Positions 34,401-45,000 of a stretch of 64,000 bases of DNA are shown here, in pieces; position 1 is the first letter of the stretch, and each line of letters opens with the position of its first letter. The DNA comes from Branchiostoma floridae (Eukaryota > Chordata > Leptocardii > Amphioxiformes > Branchiostomatidae), in assembly GCF_000003815.2 (NCBI RefSeq), contig NC_049991.1, positions 323,769-387,768 of the forward strand. Direction: 5' to 3'. The position numbers and the translations under genes are program-made. The notes under the pieces are model-generated. The model did not search any database, was not told where the DNA came from, and saw nothing but the letters and a program-made list of their open reading frames with translations.

Positions 34401-37228
34401 CACATGTACTGCTGATAAACCAATCAAAGAGCTTATTTGTAGTCATGATCAGACTAGTGGTATCAAATCAAATCAAAGGAAGAAATTCATGCCATGAAAA
34501 GCTGAAAACTTGACCTACTAACCTTGTTTTTTGTGTTATATAAGTTCACCCCAGACATCCTTTCTGAAAAAATCTGAGAAGCAACAAATTAAATTGGTGT
34601 GGCCTTACTGAGAAATGAAGACATTCGCTACAAAAAATCTGTTTTGTGGAGTATTCAACTCCCACTGGCGTTTTAAAATCCTACAAAGCTTATTGCTTCT
34701 GAACGATTTCTGTACGATTGACCGTAAAACTTAGTAGAAATGACTATACACTCTACTCTACTACGCTCTTGATATTTTCTTCGACAGGTAAGCCCCAAAA
34801 TGTGTGAATGCCTGATCATATAATCTGTTCATTTTCCAATAGGTCCAACATCCGGTCAGACAAATTTTTTCAGGTCCGTTTTTTCCGGACTAATCGAAAA
34901 ACCGGACCGGTCCAATAAGAAAAAACTGTTTTGTACCAGTACACCGTCTCGGTAACCACCCCTAGCCCTGACAATGCAGAGAACATGACAATGGGATACT
35001 TTCAACCTTCATATCTTAAAGTTTAGGATATGTGATGATTTGGGTAAATTTATCAAGAGATAATCACTTCTAAGTATTTTTTTTTTTAAATCTTAATGTC
35101 TTCATTGCAGATGAAGAGAGACAATGCAAATTTTAAAGTCTTACCAAGGAGGTTGAAAGATTACATACAAACCTAACATGGACAGTACCCTGGCTATTCT
35201 AGGATACATATAGGTGATATAGCCAGTTCCTCAAAGTCAGAAATCTATTAAGTGAACATCGGTTCAACAATAATATTATTGATGCAATACTTCTCTCACT
35301 TCTTACAGTGTCACTCCATACACAGACAGTTGAAGTCTCAGTTCAAATATGCACTTGTGTGGGTGAGTCAAATTCCTCTTCCAATGTTAAAACTTTTTAC
35401 ATTTAGTTCATCATCATCATCGCCGTAGGTATCAGTAAATGAGGTCATTCTCACAACTACATGTAAATGTAGACATGTAGTGACATGAAGTGTTCCTGTA
35501 GAAACATGTATGGTGTGTTTGTAGTGTTTCTGTAGGGACATGTAGTGTGTTTGTAGTGTTTCTGTAGGGACATGTAGTGTGTTTGTAGTGTTTCTGTAGA
35601 GACATGTAGTGTGTTTGTAGTGTTTCTGTAGGAACATGTAGGATGTTTGTAGTGTTTCTGTAGGAACATGTATAGTGTGTTTGAAACTGAAATGTTTCTG
35701 TAGGGACATGTTTGTAGTGTTTCTGTAAGGACAAGAAGTATGTTTGTAGTGTTTCTGTAGGGACATGTATAGGGTGTTTGAAGTGTTTCTATAGGGACAT
35801 GTATGGTGTGTTTGTAGTGATTCTGTAGGGACATGTAGTATGTTTGTAGTGTTTCTGTAGGGACATGTAGTGTGTTTGTAGTGTTTCTGTAGGAACATGT
35901 AGTGTGTTTGTAGTGTTTCTATAGGGACATGTATGGTGTGTTTGTAGTGTTTCTGTAGGGACATGTAGTGTGTTTGTAGTGTTTCTGTAGGAACATGTAG
36001 TATGTTTGTAGTGATTCTGTAGGGACATGTAGTATGTTTGTAGTGTTTCTGTAGGGACATGTAGTATGTTTGTAGTGTTTCTGTAGGGACATGTAGTGTG
36101 TTTGCAGTGTTTCTGTAGGGACATGTAGTGTGTTTGTAGTGTTTCTGTAGGAACATGTAGTGTGTTTGTAGTGTTAATGTAGGGACATATAGTGTGTTTG
36201 TAGTGTTTCTGTAGGGACATGTAGTGTGTTTGTAGTGTTTCTATAGGGACATGTATGGTGTGTTTGTAGTGTTTCTGTAGGGAAATGTAGTATGTTTGTA
36301 GTGTTTCTCAAGGGACATGTAGTGTGTTTGTAGTGTTTCTGTAGGGACATGTAGTGTGTTTGTGGTGTTTCTGTAGGAACATGTAGTATGTTTGTAGTGT
36401 TTCTGTAGGGACATGTAGTATGTTTGTAGTGTTTCTCTAGGGACATGTAGTATGTTTGTAGTGTTTCTCTAGGGACATGTAGTGTGTTTGTAGTGTTGCT
36501 GTAGGGACATGTAGTGTGTTTGTGGTGTTTCTGTAGGAACATGTAGTATGTTTGTAGTGTTTCTGTAGGGACATGTAGTATGTTTGTAGTGTTTCTGTAG
36601 GGACATGTTTGTAGTGTTTCTGTAGGGACATGTATAGTGTGTTTGAAGTGTTTCTATAGGGACATGTATGGTGTGTTTGTAGTGATTCTGTAGGGACATG
36701 TAGTGTGTTTCTGTAGGGACATGTAGTATGTAATGTTTCTGTAGGAACATGTATAGTGTGTTTGTAGTGTTTCTGTAGGGACATGTATAGTGTGTTTGTA
36801 GTGATTCTGTAGGGACATGTAGTATGTTTGTAGTGTTTCTGTAGGGACATGTTTGTAGTGTTTCTGTAGGGACATGTATAGTGTGTTTGAAGTGTTTCTA
36901 TAGGGACATGTATGGTGTGTTTGTAGTGATTCTGTAGGGACATGTAGTGTGTTTGTAGTGTTTCTGTAGGGACATGTAGTATGTTTGTAATGTTTCTGTA
37001 GGAACATGTATAGTGTGTTTGTAGTGTTTCTGTAGGGACATGTATGGTGTGTTTGTAGTGATTCTGTAGGGACATGGAGTATGTTTGTAGTGTTTCTGTA
37101 GGAACATGTATAGTGTGTTTGAAGTGTTTATGTTTCTGCAGGGCACTAGTGTGAAGTACAGCCCCCAGAGAGTTGGTCTGCAGCATGTCATGTGCCATGA
37201 AGATGTCATCCAAGTCATGAAGAAATGA
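22454..37228 (+). CDS. DRG2: DRG2, developmentally regulated GTP-binding protein 2 (14 exons, 364 aa)
   Basis: Coding exons: 22454-22517, 22676-22764, 23378-23449, 26083-26172, 27147-27207, 29810-29900, 30162-30234, 30744-30834, 31200-31297, 32631-32707, 33505-33593, 34175-34233, 35309-35362, 37142-37228. The lengths sum to 365 codons including TGA, exactly the human protein length. DRG2 is a cytosolic Obg-related TRAFAC GTPase linked to ribosomes and translation, stabilised by DFRP2 (RWDD1). The N-terminal helix [21 protein letters not shown] is followed by G1 GFPSVGKS (69-76), the G2 region, G3 DLPG (115-118), G4 NKID (246-249) and a C-terminal TGS domain ending VIQVMKK. ATG context GGCATGG is good. 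Several introns hold transposons; introns 4 and 13 hold splice-site-bearing minisatellites. Confidence 0.97.
22862..23023. mobile_element. MITE-like inverted-repeat element in DRG2 intron 2
   Basis: TTACTGATCCCCGTCTGCCA at the left returns inverted as TGGCAGGGATCGGTAA at the right (about 26-bp arms with a few mismatches and GCGCG at the inner ends), around a GC-rich core of about 110 bp. Confidence 0.7.
24088..24195. repeat. GAATTCCAATCTCCCCTAG palindromic repeats
   Basis: Units based on GAATTCCAATCT and CCTAGGGGA recur several times with internal dyads, adjacent to the (AT)n tract. Similar text occurs near 23790-23850. Confidence 0.6.
24201..24224. repeat. (AT)n microsatellite
   Basis: Twelve TA dinucleotides in DRG2 intron 3. 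Confidence 0.95.
25046..25237. mobile_element. 192-bp MITE with 20-bp TIR and an inner palindrome
   Basis: AAAGTAGACTATTACCCTAT at 25046 recurs inverted at 25218-25237. The same right end forms the outer part of a second palindrome (25163-25227, ATATCTCCTCTTCTGA arms). A (TTTG)n tract lies inside. It sits in DRG2 intron 3. Confidence 0.75.
25503..25901. mobile_element. 399-bp MITE-like element in DRG2 intron 3
   Basis: CACATGGCCTGAGCAAGGCC at the left returns inverted at 25876-25901 with one mismatch over 26 bp. The interior has no recognised protein. Confidence 0.7.
26149..26815 (+). repeat. DRG2: 43-47-bp minisatellite containing the DRG2 exon 4 5' splice site, about 15 units
   Basis: Unit 1 is the real exon-intron boundary: the last 24 bases of exon 4 (encoding TCIPGVIQ) plus GTACATGTAACATTGTCTG. 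Units 2-15 repeat this as ACATGTAWACCAGRAGTCAC then AGGTACATGTACGTGTAACA and so on, mostly 47 bp, some 43 bp. Each keeps an AG|GTAC donor-like site. Read on from exon 4, the frame hits TAA nine codons past the true junction, so use of any later donor would truncate the protein. Confidence 0.95.
26867..26957. repeat. 27-bp palindromic tandem repeat
   Basis: Three and a third units of CACTGAAATTAGTGATCACT plus GAATTAT, each built on the dyad AGTGATCACT, lie just 3' of the intron 4 minisatellite. Confidence 0.9.
28217..28335 (+). promoter_or_regulatory. Promoter-like block inside the TIR element
   Basis: TCTCGCGAG (28219-28227), inverted CCAAT boxes ATTGG at 28245-28249 and 28296-28300, and a TATA-like CTTTAAAAGG at 28326-28335 precede the ATG at 28403 by a sensible distance. 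The surrounding sequence is CpG-rich, unlike the flanking intron. Confidence 0.5.
28403..28729 (+). CDS. 108-aa ORF with an N-terminal PCNA-interacting (PIP) box, inside a TIR element
   Basis: The protein begins with a basic, NLS-like segment (PKRKRLPK, residues 2-9), followed by QRTIAAFF at 14-21. This fits the PIP-box consensus Q-x-x-[ILMV]-x-x-[FY]-[FY] exactly. The remaining 85 residues are Pro/Glu/Ala/Thr-rich and probably disordered. The ORF ends at TAA 28727-28729, after which sequence turns AT-rich. GC content and CpG content are far above the neighbouring intron. It could be a transposon accessory protein or a captured host first exon; I do not recognise a full-length relative. The PIP box is a sequence match; PCNA binding is inference. 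Confidence 0.5.
   Translation: MPKRKRLPKPADDQRTIAAFFVTTLAATTVRVAEEEPPAKRSTEPVQPTPEPQRAAMSGGAGRVSRAEKTVNTDNTGTSPRITANKDDLTKRAAETNFTVQTGILYSV
30342..30411. repeat. Exact 35-bp tandem duplication
   Basis: TTATATTCTAATATTACTGT plus AAGGCTTAGACATAA occurs twice back to back in DRG2 intron 7, without mismatch, suggesting a recent event. Confidence 0.95.
33687..33929. mobile_element. 243-bp foldback element in DRG2 intron 11
   Basis: Two arms of about 90 bp (GTTAATAGAATTTTCATCAA...) pair with few mismatches. The loop holds a further palindrome, CCCAGTTCTCG...CGAGAACTGGG. The whole would fold into one long hairpin in RNA. Confidence 0.9.
34270..34604. mobile_element. PIF/Harbinger-like MITE, 335 bp, TTA target duplication
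   Basis: Inverted ends GGCCACACCAATTTAATTTG are flanked by TTA at 34267-34269 and 34605-34607. A related right end (AATTGGTGTGGCC followed by TAA) is present near 14478-14493. It lies in DRG2 intron 12. Confidence 0.85.
35483..37141 (+). repeat. DRG2: 32-bp minisatellite running into the DRG2 exon 14 acceptor, about 50 units
   Basis: The unit is GGGACATGTAGTGTGTTTGT plus AGTGTTTCTGTA, with variants and occasional deletions. It fills nearly all of intron 13. Each unit contains TTTCTGTAG|GG, which mimics the real acceptor TTTCTGCAG|GG at 37133-37143, and the true acceptor forms the end of the last unit. Splicing to a typical unit would give a stop within seven codons. The reverse strand lacks stops in all three frames, which produces long but meaningless ORFs up to 277 codons. 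Confidence 0.95.
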
Positions 37229-37787
37229 TGGCCACTGGACACTGTGATGTTCTGCATGTTTTTTCAGCATAAAAACATTTATTACCTTAGCTTTATGCTA
37301 TTGTGACTTGATTATACCTTTTGATGATCTGTTTTTTCAACTTTTTCCCCTGAAAGTAGCATGGAAAACTTTGACATTTTGATGAAAGTAGGAAGCGAGG
37401 TAAGAACCTTGGTTAATGTCTGGAGCTGCCAGGAAAGTTTCTAAGATGTGTAGTCACGTACAATTGCATTATATTAATATTATGATGATCTGGTGGATCA
37501 TGTTTGGGCCTAAATTTGAAAAATTGCAGCTTTTGTTGTGTTTCTTTTGTTTTGCCCAGCGGAGGATGTTTTTCAAATTTGTTTTCACTTTCATCTGGAA
37601 GTCACAGGCACTATTACTAGGCTAAATGCCCTCAGGCCTTTTGTTTATGTCAGGCCTTTTTTCATGTCAGGCATTTTTTTTTTCATTTTGTTCCTTTGGA
37701 TTTTTGGGATTTTCTGTCCAAAGATTTTATGTATTAAGATTAAGATTAAAAGCTGAGTTCACACATTTTATAGAAAACCCAAGCAAA

Positions 37788-37793
37788 AATAAA
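37788..37793 (+). terminator. DRG2: Candidate DRG2 poly(A) signal
   Basis: AATAAA about 560 bases beyond the stop codon; a second candidate AATAAA lies near 38043. Confidence 0.4.
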
Positions 37794-38824
37794 CTTTGTA
37801 TATTCACTGTATACAAATGGATATACGGTAACTGGTACTAAATAAGTCAGAGGTGCATTACAGACAGAAAACCTGTGTTTGCAATGTTTTTGTGGAGAGG
37901 TCACCATGAAAAATGCAAACATAAACATCTGCAAATATTTGAAATTAACAGTAAATGAAGGCAGAAAACCAGTACTTGGCTGCTTTATACTTCATAGATC
38001 ATAGATTAGTTACTATATATATGATGTTTGGAGTTCCAGTTGAATAAATGTATAATTAAGTTTCACATGTCAACATGCAACACCCCTCAATACATGTATT
38101 CTTACCTTTGCCATGTTCTGATTCCATAGTAGTAAATCACTAAATGACAGGAATTTGATACCTGCGACAGTTGGAAGATAATTCACATCGAACAACAGCA
38201 AACATAAGCGATGCTAATTCAGGCTCAAACAGCACAACCTGGAACTTGCCATGCTAATGGTTGAATTATACATTTTGCATTCGATAGAGTACAAAGGGTG
38301 ACATACACATGTATACTCAAAATGCTTAATTAACTAGATATGCTAGATTTGATACCAATAAGTGCAGGACCACTATAGGACATGTATTCCTCATTCATGT
38401 ACTATGTTATTATTGGGGGTCCCAGTAATATCTTCAGTGGTACAAAATCTGCTGTAGATATTTTTTCACCAAATAAGCATGTTCACCGTTCCGCTTGCAG
38501 CAACAGAAATTGTTGGTCATGTCAAACTCAATAGATCTTGTCTTGACCATTGGCTTGATTTGTACAACAATGTCCAGGGGCCTAAACCTTTGACATAATA
38601 CCCACAATTCCTATTGCTGCACATGCATGGGAACGCAGATTCTGTAAACGTGCATATAGGTTGTCACTCCACACTATGCAGATACAAAATATAACTGGCT
38701 TTCATAGAATTTTATGATTCATCTTCATTTGGGGTCCATGTGGACCTCAGTGGATGCTCAAATGGCTATTAGCTTAATGTTCATACTGGAAGGTACAATG
38801 TACCCATTCTAATTTGTAGCCACC

Positions 38825-38830
38825 TTTATT
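38825..38830 (-). terminator. CCDC96: Candidate CCDC96 poly(A) signal
   Basis: AATAAA on the minus strand, about 215 bases beyond the stop codon at 39043-39045. Confidence 0.45.
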
Positions 38831-39042
38831 TCACATGACACTTTCCTTAATGTTAACATTTGCTCAGATTGTGGAAGATACTGAGTGAACTTCACACTTC
38901 AGTGAAGCACTGCAACTGTGGCTCGGCATGATTTTTCAAAGTGACCCTGACCCCTAAGATATGTACAATGTTACAATGTTTTGTGTCTACAGAAAGTACA
39001 GTAACAAACATGCTTAGCTATGTTATTGTAGCATCCTGTTGA

Positions 39043-42000
39043 TTACATTCTTGTTGAACGAACTTGGTCAATCTTCCTCTTTACTCCATTAAGGTCCATT
39101 GTCAGCTCTGTATGTTTCATCTTCAGACTTTCTAGTCTGAACTTCAGGCCGTCCCCTTCATCCCTCCTCTCCTCATAATCCCGCAGGAGGGGTTCGTTCC
39201 CCAGCAATCCTGACTTCTGACGCAGCCTCATGTTGTCAATGCGCAGGGCATCTCTTGCCTGCTTGGTTCTTGACAAAATGTCTCTTTTCTGAAATGGTGC
39301 AAATATCAGTCAATACCAATAAGAATTCCACTGCATATACATACAGATGTATAGTGCTGTAAATTGTGCCTCTCTAAAAATTATAATGTAAATCTGATGA
39401 AAAGTTTGCCTCCTTATTCATTATGGCGTTGTACAATCAATATGTACTAAATTTAATATGTCAACTTGGTTAAATCCATTTTTTAGGCTTTGGAATAAAC
39501 TACTATGCTGTACTATGGCCAACCAGTGCCCAAAATACTTTTTTAAGCCCTGTTGCCCAAGACGCAACTTGCATCAAAAGGCAGATTGGGCCATCAACAT
39601 TTCAGGTTGCCCGACTTCCAAGTCGTAACTTTCATCAAATCAGCTACTTATCCATTATCTTTTCCTTCAGGTACATGTAAATACGTAATACATTGTACAT
39701 GTATTTTAAATGTTATCAAAAGATAGATACAAAAGCTTATGCAGGTGGGAAGAAAAGCAGTGTTCCAACTGCAAGATTTCAGGTTGCGTAGTGGGTTTAA
39801 AATTCAGTTGCAACAAGCAAAATCAGGTTGCATTTGCAAGTGGATAGGTGGGTATTTCGAGCACTGCCAATTTAACAACACTAGCCTCTGGAACCTACCT
39901 TGGCAACAAGTTCCTCCACCTCCCGCAGCTTGCCTTTCTGCACATGGTTCTCTGCCTGCACAAATTGCAGCTTCTCCTTCAGGTGTGTCAACACCTGCAC
40001 CGTGCTTGTGATCTTCTTCCGCAGCTTAAGGAGCTCCTACAACCATGTACATGTATGAAGGGACGTTGCTTAAATACTAAGGAATATAATTATATTGTAA
40101 GGTTTAAAGCAGAGCAGCAATATTGAGGAAATAGTGTTTTGTTTGACATTGGCAGGGACACACTCATGAAATTAGTCTTTGTGCTCACTGCAAACAAAAG
40201 CATTATGATTATGACATGTATTGCTAGACAGGATAGGATAGACAGGCTTTTTAATGATATGAGACACAATCATAAAACAACAACATGGAGGGAGGTTTTG
40301 GCAAGTTTTCCTAAGACCTGTTTACAAGACCCGTTTATGTGGTCCTGTTGCAAACGGTACTATGCTTTCAGATAGTAGACATAAACAACACAATGGAATT
40401 TACAATGTAAACAATGAACCAAATTCAAGTTTCCAAACTTTTTTGTATGATTAATATTGTTGCATTGAGTCAGGAAGCAGCTTTCAAATGTAGATTCTGA
40501 AGTAAGATCTGTAAATTACCTCGTTCCTCTCTTCTATTTTCTCATTGTAGGTTTGGTTTTCAATTTTGAGTTGTTCAAAATCGATGAGGTGCAGCCCCTC
40601 TGCCAACTCCTCCTTCTGTTTGAGTTGCAGTTCTCTTTTCTTCAGTTGGTTCTTCAGCTTGATGTTCTCCAGCCGCACAGCTGCCACCTCCTGCTCTTTC
40701 TTTGTTTCATTCAACTGGATCTGCTCGATATCCTGCAGAGGTACAAAGTTTCACAACATGAAAATCATGATGCTCACACCGGCGCAACTACACTTAGGTA
40801 TCTTGGAGTGTACAGAAAGTGCAAAATGGAACAAAATAAGAAAAAAATTGACATAAAAAACTGACAAAATAAAATCGAAGGAAATATAAGGAAACAGTAT
40901 AGTAATTGTGCAAGGACACACAGAAGTGTGTGATAAATTGATATGTTTTATTGTAAGAATTTCACCCAGAATGAGGCAAGATTAAATTTTGACAGCATTG
41001 TTGTGTTTGCGCTGCAAATTATTCACTAAAGATCCGTGATTGTTGCCTACGGCAATGGCAATGTTAACAACATAAAAATTCAGCTTGTCGAACCTTGGGA
41101 GCAACAGGCTTTCCCGACCTGCTGTTAACAGCCGTGAGAGCCACTTCTCTCTTGAAGGCCTGATATCGCTCCCACTCCTCCACAGCCTTTCTCTCCTTGT
41201 CCTGGCGCCGCTCTAACAGGTCCTCTATCTGCTGCTGGTACAGGTCCTGCTCTACAACCTCCTGATGATGCAGCTCCTCCAGGTTAGCTGTACAGCCAGG
41301 CAAGGACAGCAGTCAGGAGGATCGTATGGAAGTGGGCATTCAGACTTGTGCTTTTTTAAAAGCTACTTCCAAAGCTCATTGATTGACATTCACAAACGCA
41401 TTGTTTGGTAATGAACAATGTTGCAAAAGACACATTCAGGCTTTTCTTACCTGTGATGAACAGAGTTACCAGCAAAATATCAAACACATGTCCAAGAACA
41501 AGAGTGCTACTGTCTGAGATGGTACCGTATTTTCTCCATTGAAGAACGCACCCCAATTCTTTTGTCTCAGTTAAGGAGCTTTTTCAAATAGACATCAGGA
41601 ACAAAAATTATGTACAAGACTTGTGAATGTGCTTAAAAACCTAAACCAAATCCCCAATAAAGTCTACAAATAAATGGAAAATGTTCAAAATTATCAGAAA
41701 CTTAATTGTTGATACATACACATGTATTTAAGGTATCTCTGCTCCTGGTCCGTGACATTTTTGTCCATGTCTTGTCTGCTCTCATCAGTCTGGTCAGGAC
41801 AACAGAAATAAATTATTTCCTGAACAGTTTTAGGGTCCCATATTGGATAAGGACAGGCTAGAAGGTACATTCTAATTGATATGTCATGTACATGTGTGCT
41901 GTAGAACACTTCAACCATGTTTGTAGTGACATATCAAAGTATGAAATAGTAACACTGTATAATAAGTGAGTTTGGAGACCTCCATGACCTTTTTCCTAAA

Positions 42001-45000
42001 TTTTATTAAGATTTGTTTCAAAACTAACAGTCCCCAAAACAGTACTTCCATCTTCATGGAAGAACCCCAATATCTCATGATCGGTGTAAAAGAAATTGAG
42101 AAAAAGGGCCTGAGGAACACTTACCTTTTTTTTCCTGAAGTACTCAGCTAGTTTATGCTGAAGCTGTGCACTCTGCTGGTGTAACCGCTCTCTCACAGCC
42201 AAGGCAGCCTGGTTGCAAAACAAGTTTTTGGTTTTCAGAAGACTGAATGATATACTTAGCCAGACCAAGAAAAACATTCCTTTCATTATTTTTACCTGAA
42301 TTGATGACTATCAAAAATTAGGGACAGTCACAAAGTGAGTTTGGTGCATTATATGCATGTACAAGTCATGTTGTGTGAGGAGCAATGGTGGTGTAACAAA
42401 TAAGCCTGTCATACTGCAAATGCATAGTAAGATCTTGATGACATTCTCAGCAGAAACATCCTGGCATTATCTCTATCATACTGCAATTTTTTGGGATTGG
42501 CAGATGTTTGCAGCTCACAGAGCCCAGTTAAATATGTACATTTTCAGGCAAAAGATACAAGTTGATTTTAAGCTCGGGTGACCTAGTGATCGACAAATAT
42601 GGCTGAAGCAAGTTGACTGTGTGACAGGGACTTGAATGAATGACTGTATCGTCTACGGGACATATGACCACCATACCTTGTACATGAAATGTAACGGGGG
42701 GCACCCTAACATGGAACATGCCCTAACCTGGCACAGATTTTTTCTGATCTTATTATGCATAGGTATACATATACCATGATTGCTACCACTGACTATGCTG
42801 ATTAGAAACTCAGAAACCAAGCCCATGCACACAACTGTGCACCGCTAAGTTGGACTGCCCTCTGTTCCCTATTCTATCTAGTTCTATCAGGGGTAATGAG
42901 AGACTTTACCCACCTGGTATTTTTCCACTAGTTCATCTCTGTCAAACTCTGGCTCCAGTTCCTCCTCCTCCTCCTCTTCATCCCCTATCTCCCCATCCTC
43001 CATCTCTCCCTCGAATACAGGAGAGGCTGTGCATGGATTACAAGAAATGCTGAATATAGTTACTACATGAGGTGCTATTAACACTAATGATGCCAAAGTG
43101 AATCAAGTGCTTTCGAAAACAAGTTGAGCTTTCAGCCTCAATGAAAAGAAGTGTTATCTAGAAAATCTTGCATTAGCATATGATTGTAAATATACCTAGT
43201 TAATATTATCACAGTAGTAAGACACACTGCTTGTTGACAGAACTGCCTAGATAACCATTTCTACTGACTTCGCACTCTCAGCCCAAAATAAAGCTAATCC
43301 TTAATTATGCTTTGTTAATCCTGCTGAAAATAACCTTATTGTGGAAGGCAATTACCTGGCCTCTCAGGTGTGCCTGGCTCCAGTGGTACAGGTGTCTCCA
43401 CTACCTTCTGTTGGTCCACAGGACTCCCTTCTCTTGATAACTTCTCACTGACCAGCACGGGGGGCTCTTCAGCCTCACCTTCCACAAAGGTATCACTCTG
43501 GGGACATCCATGGCAGGAAGTTACATTTACAACAAAGTCAATGAGAATGAAACTGAAAACACTTCACATTCCCAACAACCTATGATGTACAGAAATGAAC
43601 CAACCTGAGGTATGGGTGACTGGGCTTTCTTTTCACCATCCTGCAAATGGAAGAAATTTTGATATTAAGGACTGTGAGATATGTAGCTAAAGGTTGGGAA
43701 TGTTGGTGCCCAGAGTGTACAATAATCATGATAATTAAGGATTAATGACCCGCCCTGAGGTGTATACAATGCTGTAACTCATGGTCGATTCCTATAACCA
43801 CCGAATGACCATTTATGAGGTGGTTATAGCAACTGACCATGAATTATGACACCCTATACACCATGCAAAAGGAAAGCAGGGCATTAACCATATCATGGCT
43901 GTTTATACATATAATGTGTACATTTACCTCCTCAGCCTTTCCTTCTGCAGCAGCAGCATTTCCCCCACCATCCAGCTGTGTTTCACCTGTTCCCTCGGCA
44001 GAGGCTGGAGCACAGAACAAAAGTCAATGAGCTGGCCACCAGCCTGGACATGAACCCATGAAAACAAATCAAACTACAAACACTTCTGCTGATCTATTGT
44101 TGAATACAAGAGCTATCTACCACCCAAACATTCTGACCATATATACAGTAGCTTGTCCAGAATACGAGACAGAAAAGCATGGAATTCTGCCGCTGGGGGA
44201 TCTAATTATTGATTTGATTGCCAATGTCATACAAATCCAGCCATAGCTGTTTTGTTATGCAACTAAAGAAATGCCCCTACAACCCCCACCCTAGCCTTCT
44301 TGTAGAGAAATGTGTTCTGACCTGCAACAGGCTGGGCCTCTCCATCTGTCTGCTCAGCTGGAGGCTCTGCTGCCTCCTGCCCTGCACCCTCCCCAGTTTC
44401 ACCCGCTGCTACATCTGTCTCGGGTGCTGAAGCCTCAGCTTCAGGTGCTGTAGTCTCTGTCCCAAGTTCAGGTGCTGCAGTCTCTGCCCCAGGTTCAGGT
44501 GCAGTAGTCTCTGCCCCAGATTCAGGTGCAGTAGTCTCTGTCCCAGGTTCAGGTGCAGTAGTCTCTGCCCCAGGTTCAGGTGCAGTAGTCTCTGCCCCAG
44601 GTTCAGGTGCAGTAGTCTCTGTCCCAGCGTCATCTCCATCAGCGGCTGTTCCATCTGTTGCCACCTCCCCTTCTGCAGGTGTTTCTCCTATTGCAGCTGG
44701 TGCATCTTCATTTGGAGGTGTCCCTTCAGCAGAAGGATATTATTTAAGAAACTTAAACAGAACAACTTACTTGACACTGTAATATTAGCATTATGAATTA
44801 TTGCTGACCCAACCCTTGCTGCTTTAAGTCACCTTAGGCCCTGTTCATGATGCAAAAAATGAAATGGTCCTATCTGTTTGGCAAGCTGAAACAGATAAAT
44901 TTGTCCGATTTTTAAAAATCTCCTTGTGAGGTGGATTTGACGCAGTTACTAGTTATCTGGAATTGCAAATTGTAGTCGTAAAATTTATCTTTATTATCGG

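Larger units (their letters stand above)
37229..39042. other. Convergent DRG2-CCDC96 interval, 3' UTRs
   Basis: AT-rich sequence between the two stop codons. It contains candidate poly(A) signals: AATAAA at 37788-37793 for DRG2 (+) and TTTATT at 38825-38830 (AATAAA on the minus strand) about 215 bp after the CCDC96 stop. No further coding exon is seen. Confidence 0.6.

Noticed and set aside
35368-37270. Minus-strand ORFs of 262 and 277 codons ([15 protein letters not shown]-type)
   Set aside because: They are translations of the 32-bp intron 13 minisatellite, open in all three frames because no unit has a reverse-strand stop; no splice or codon evidence supports a gene.
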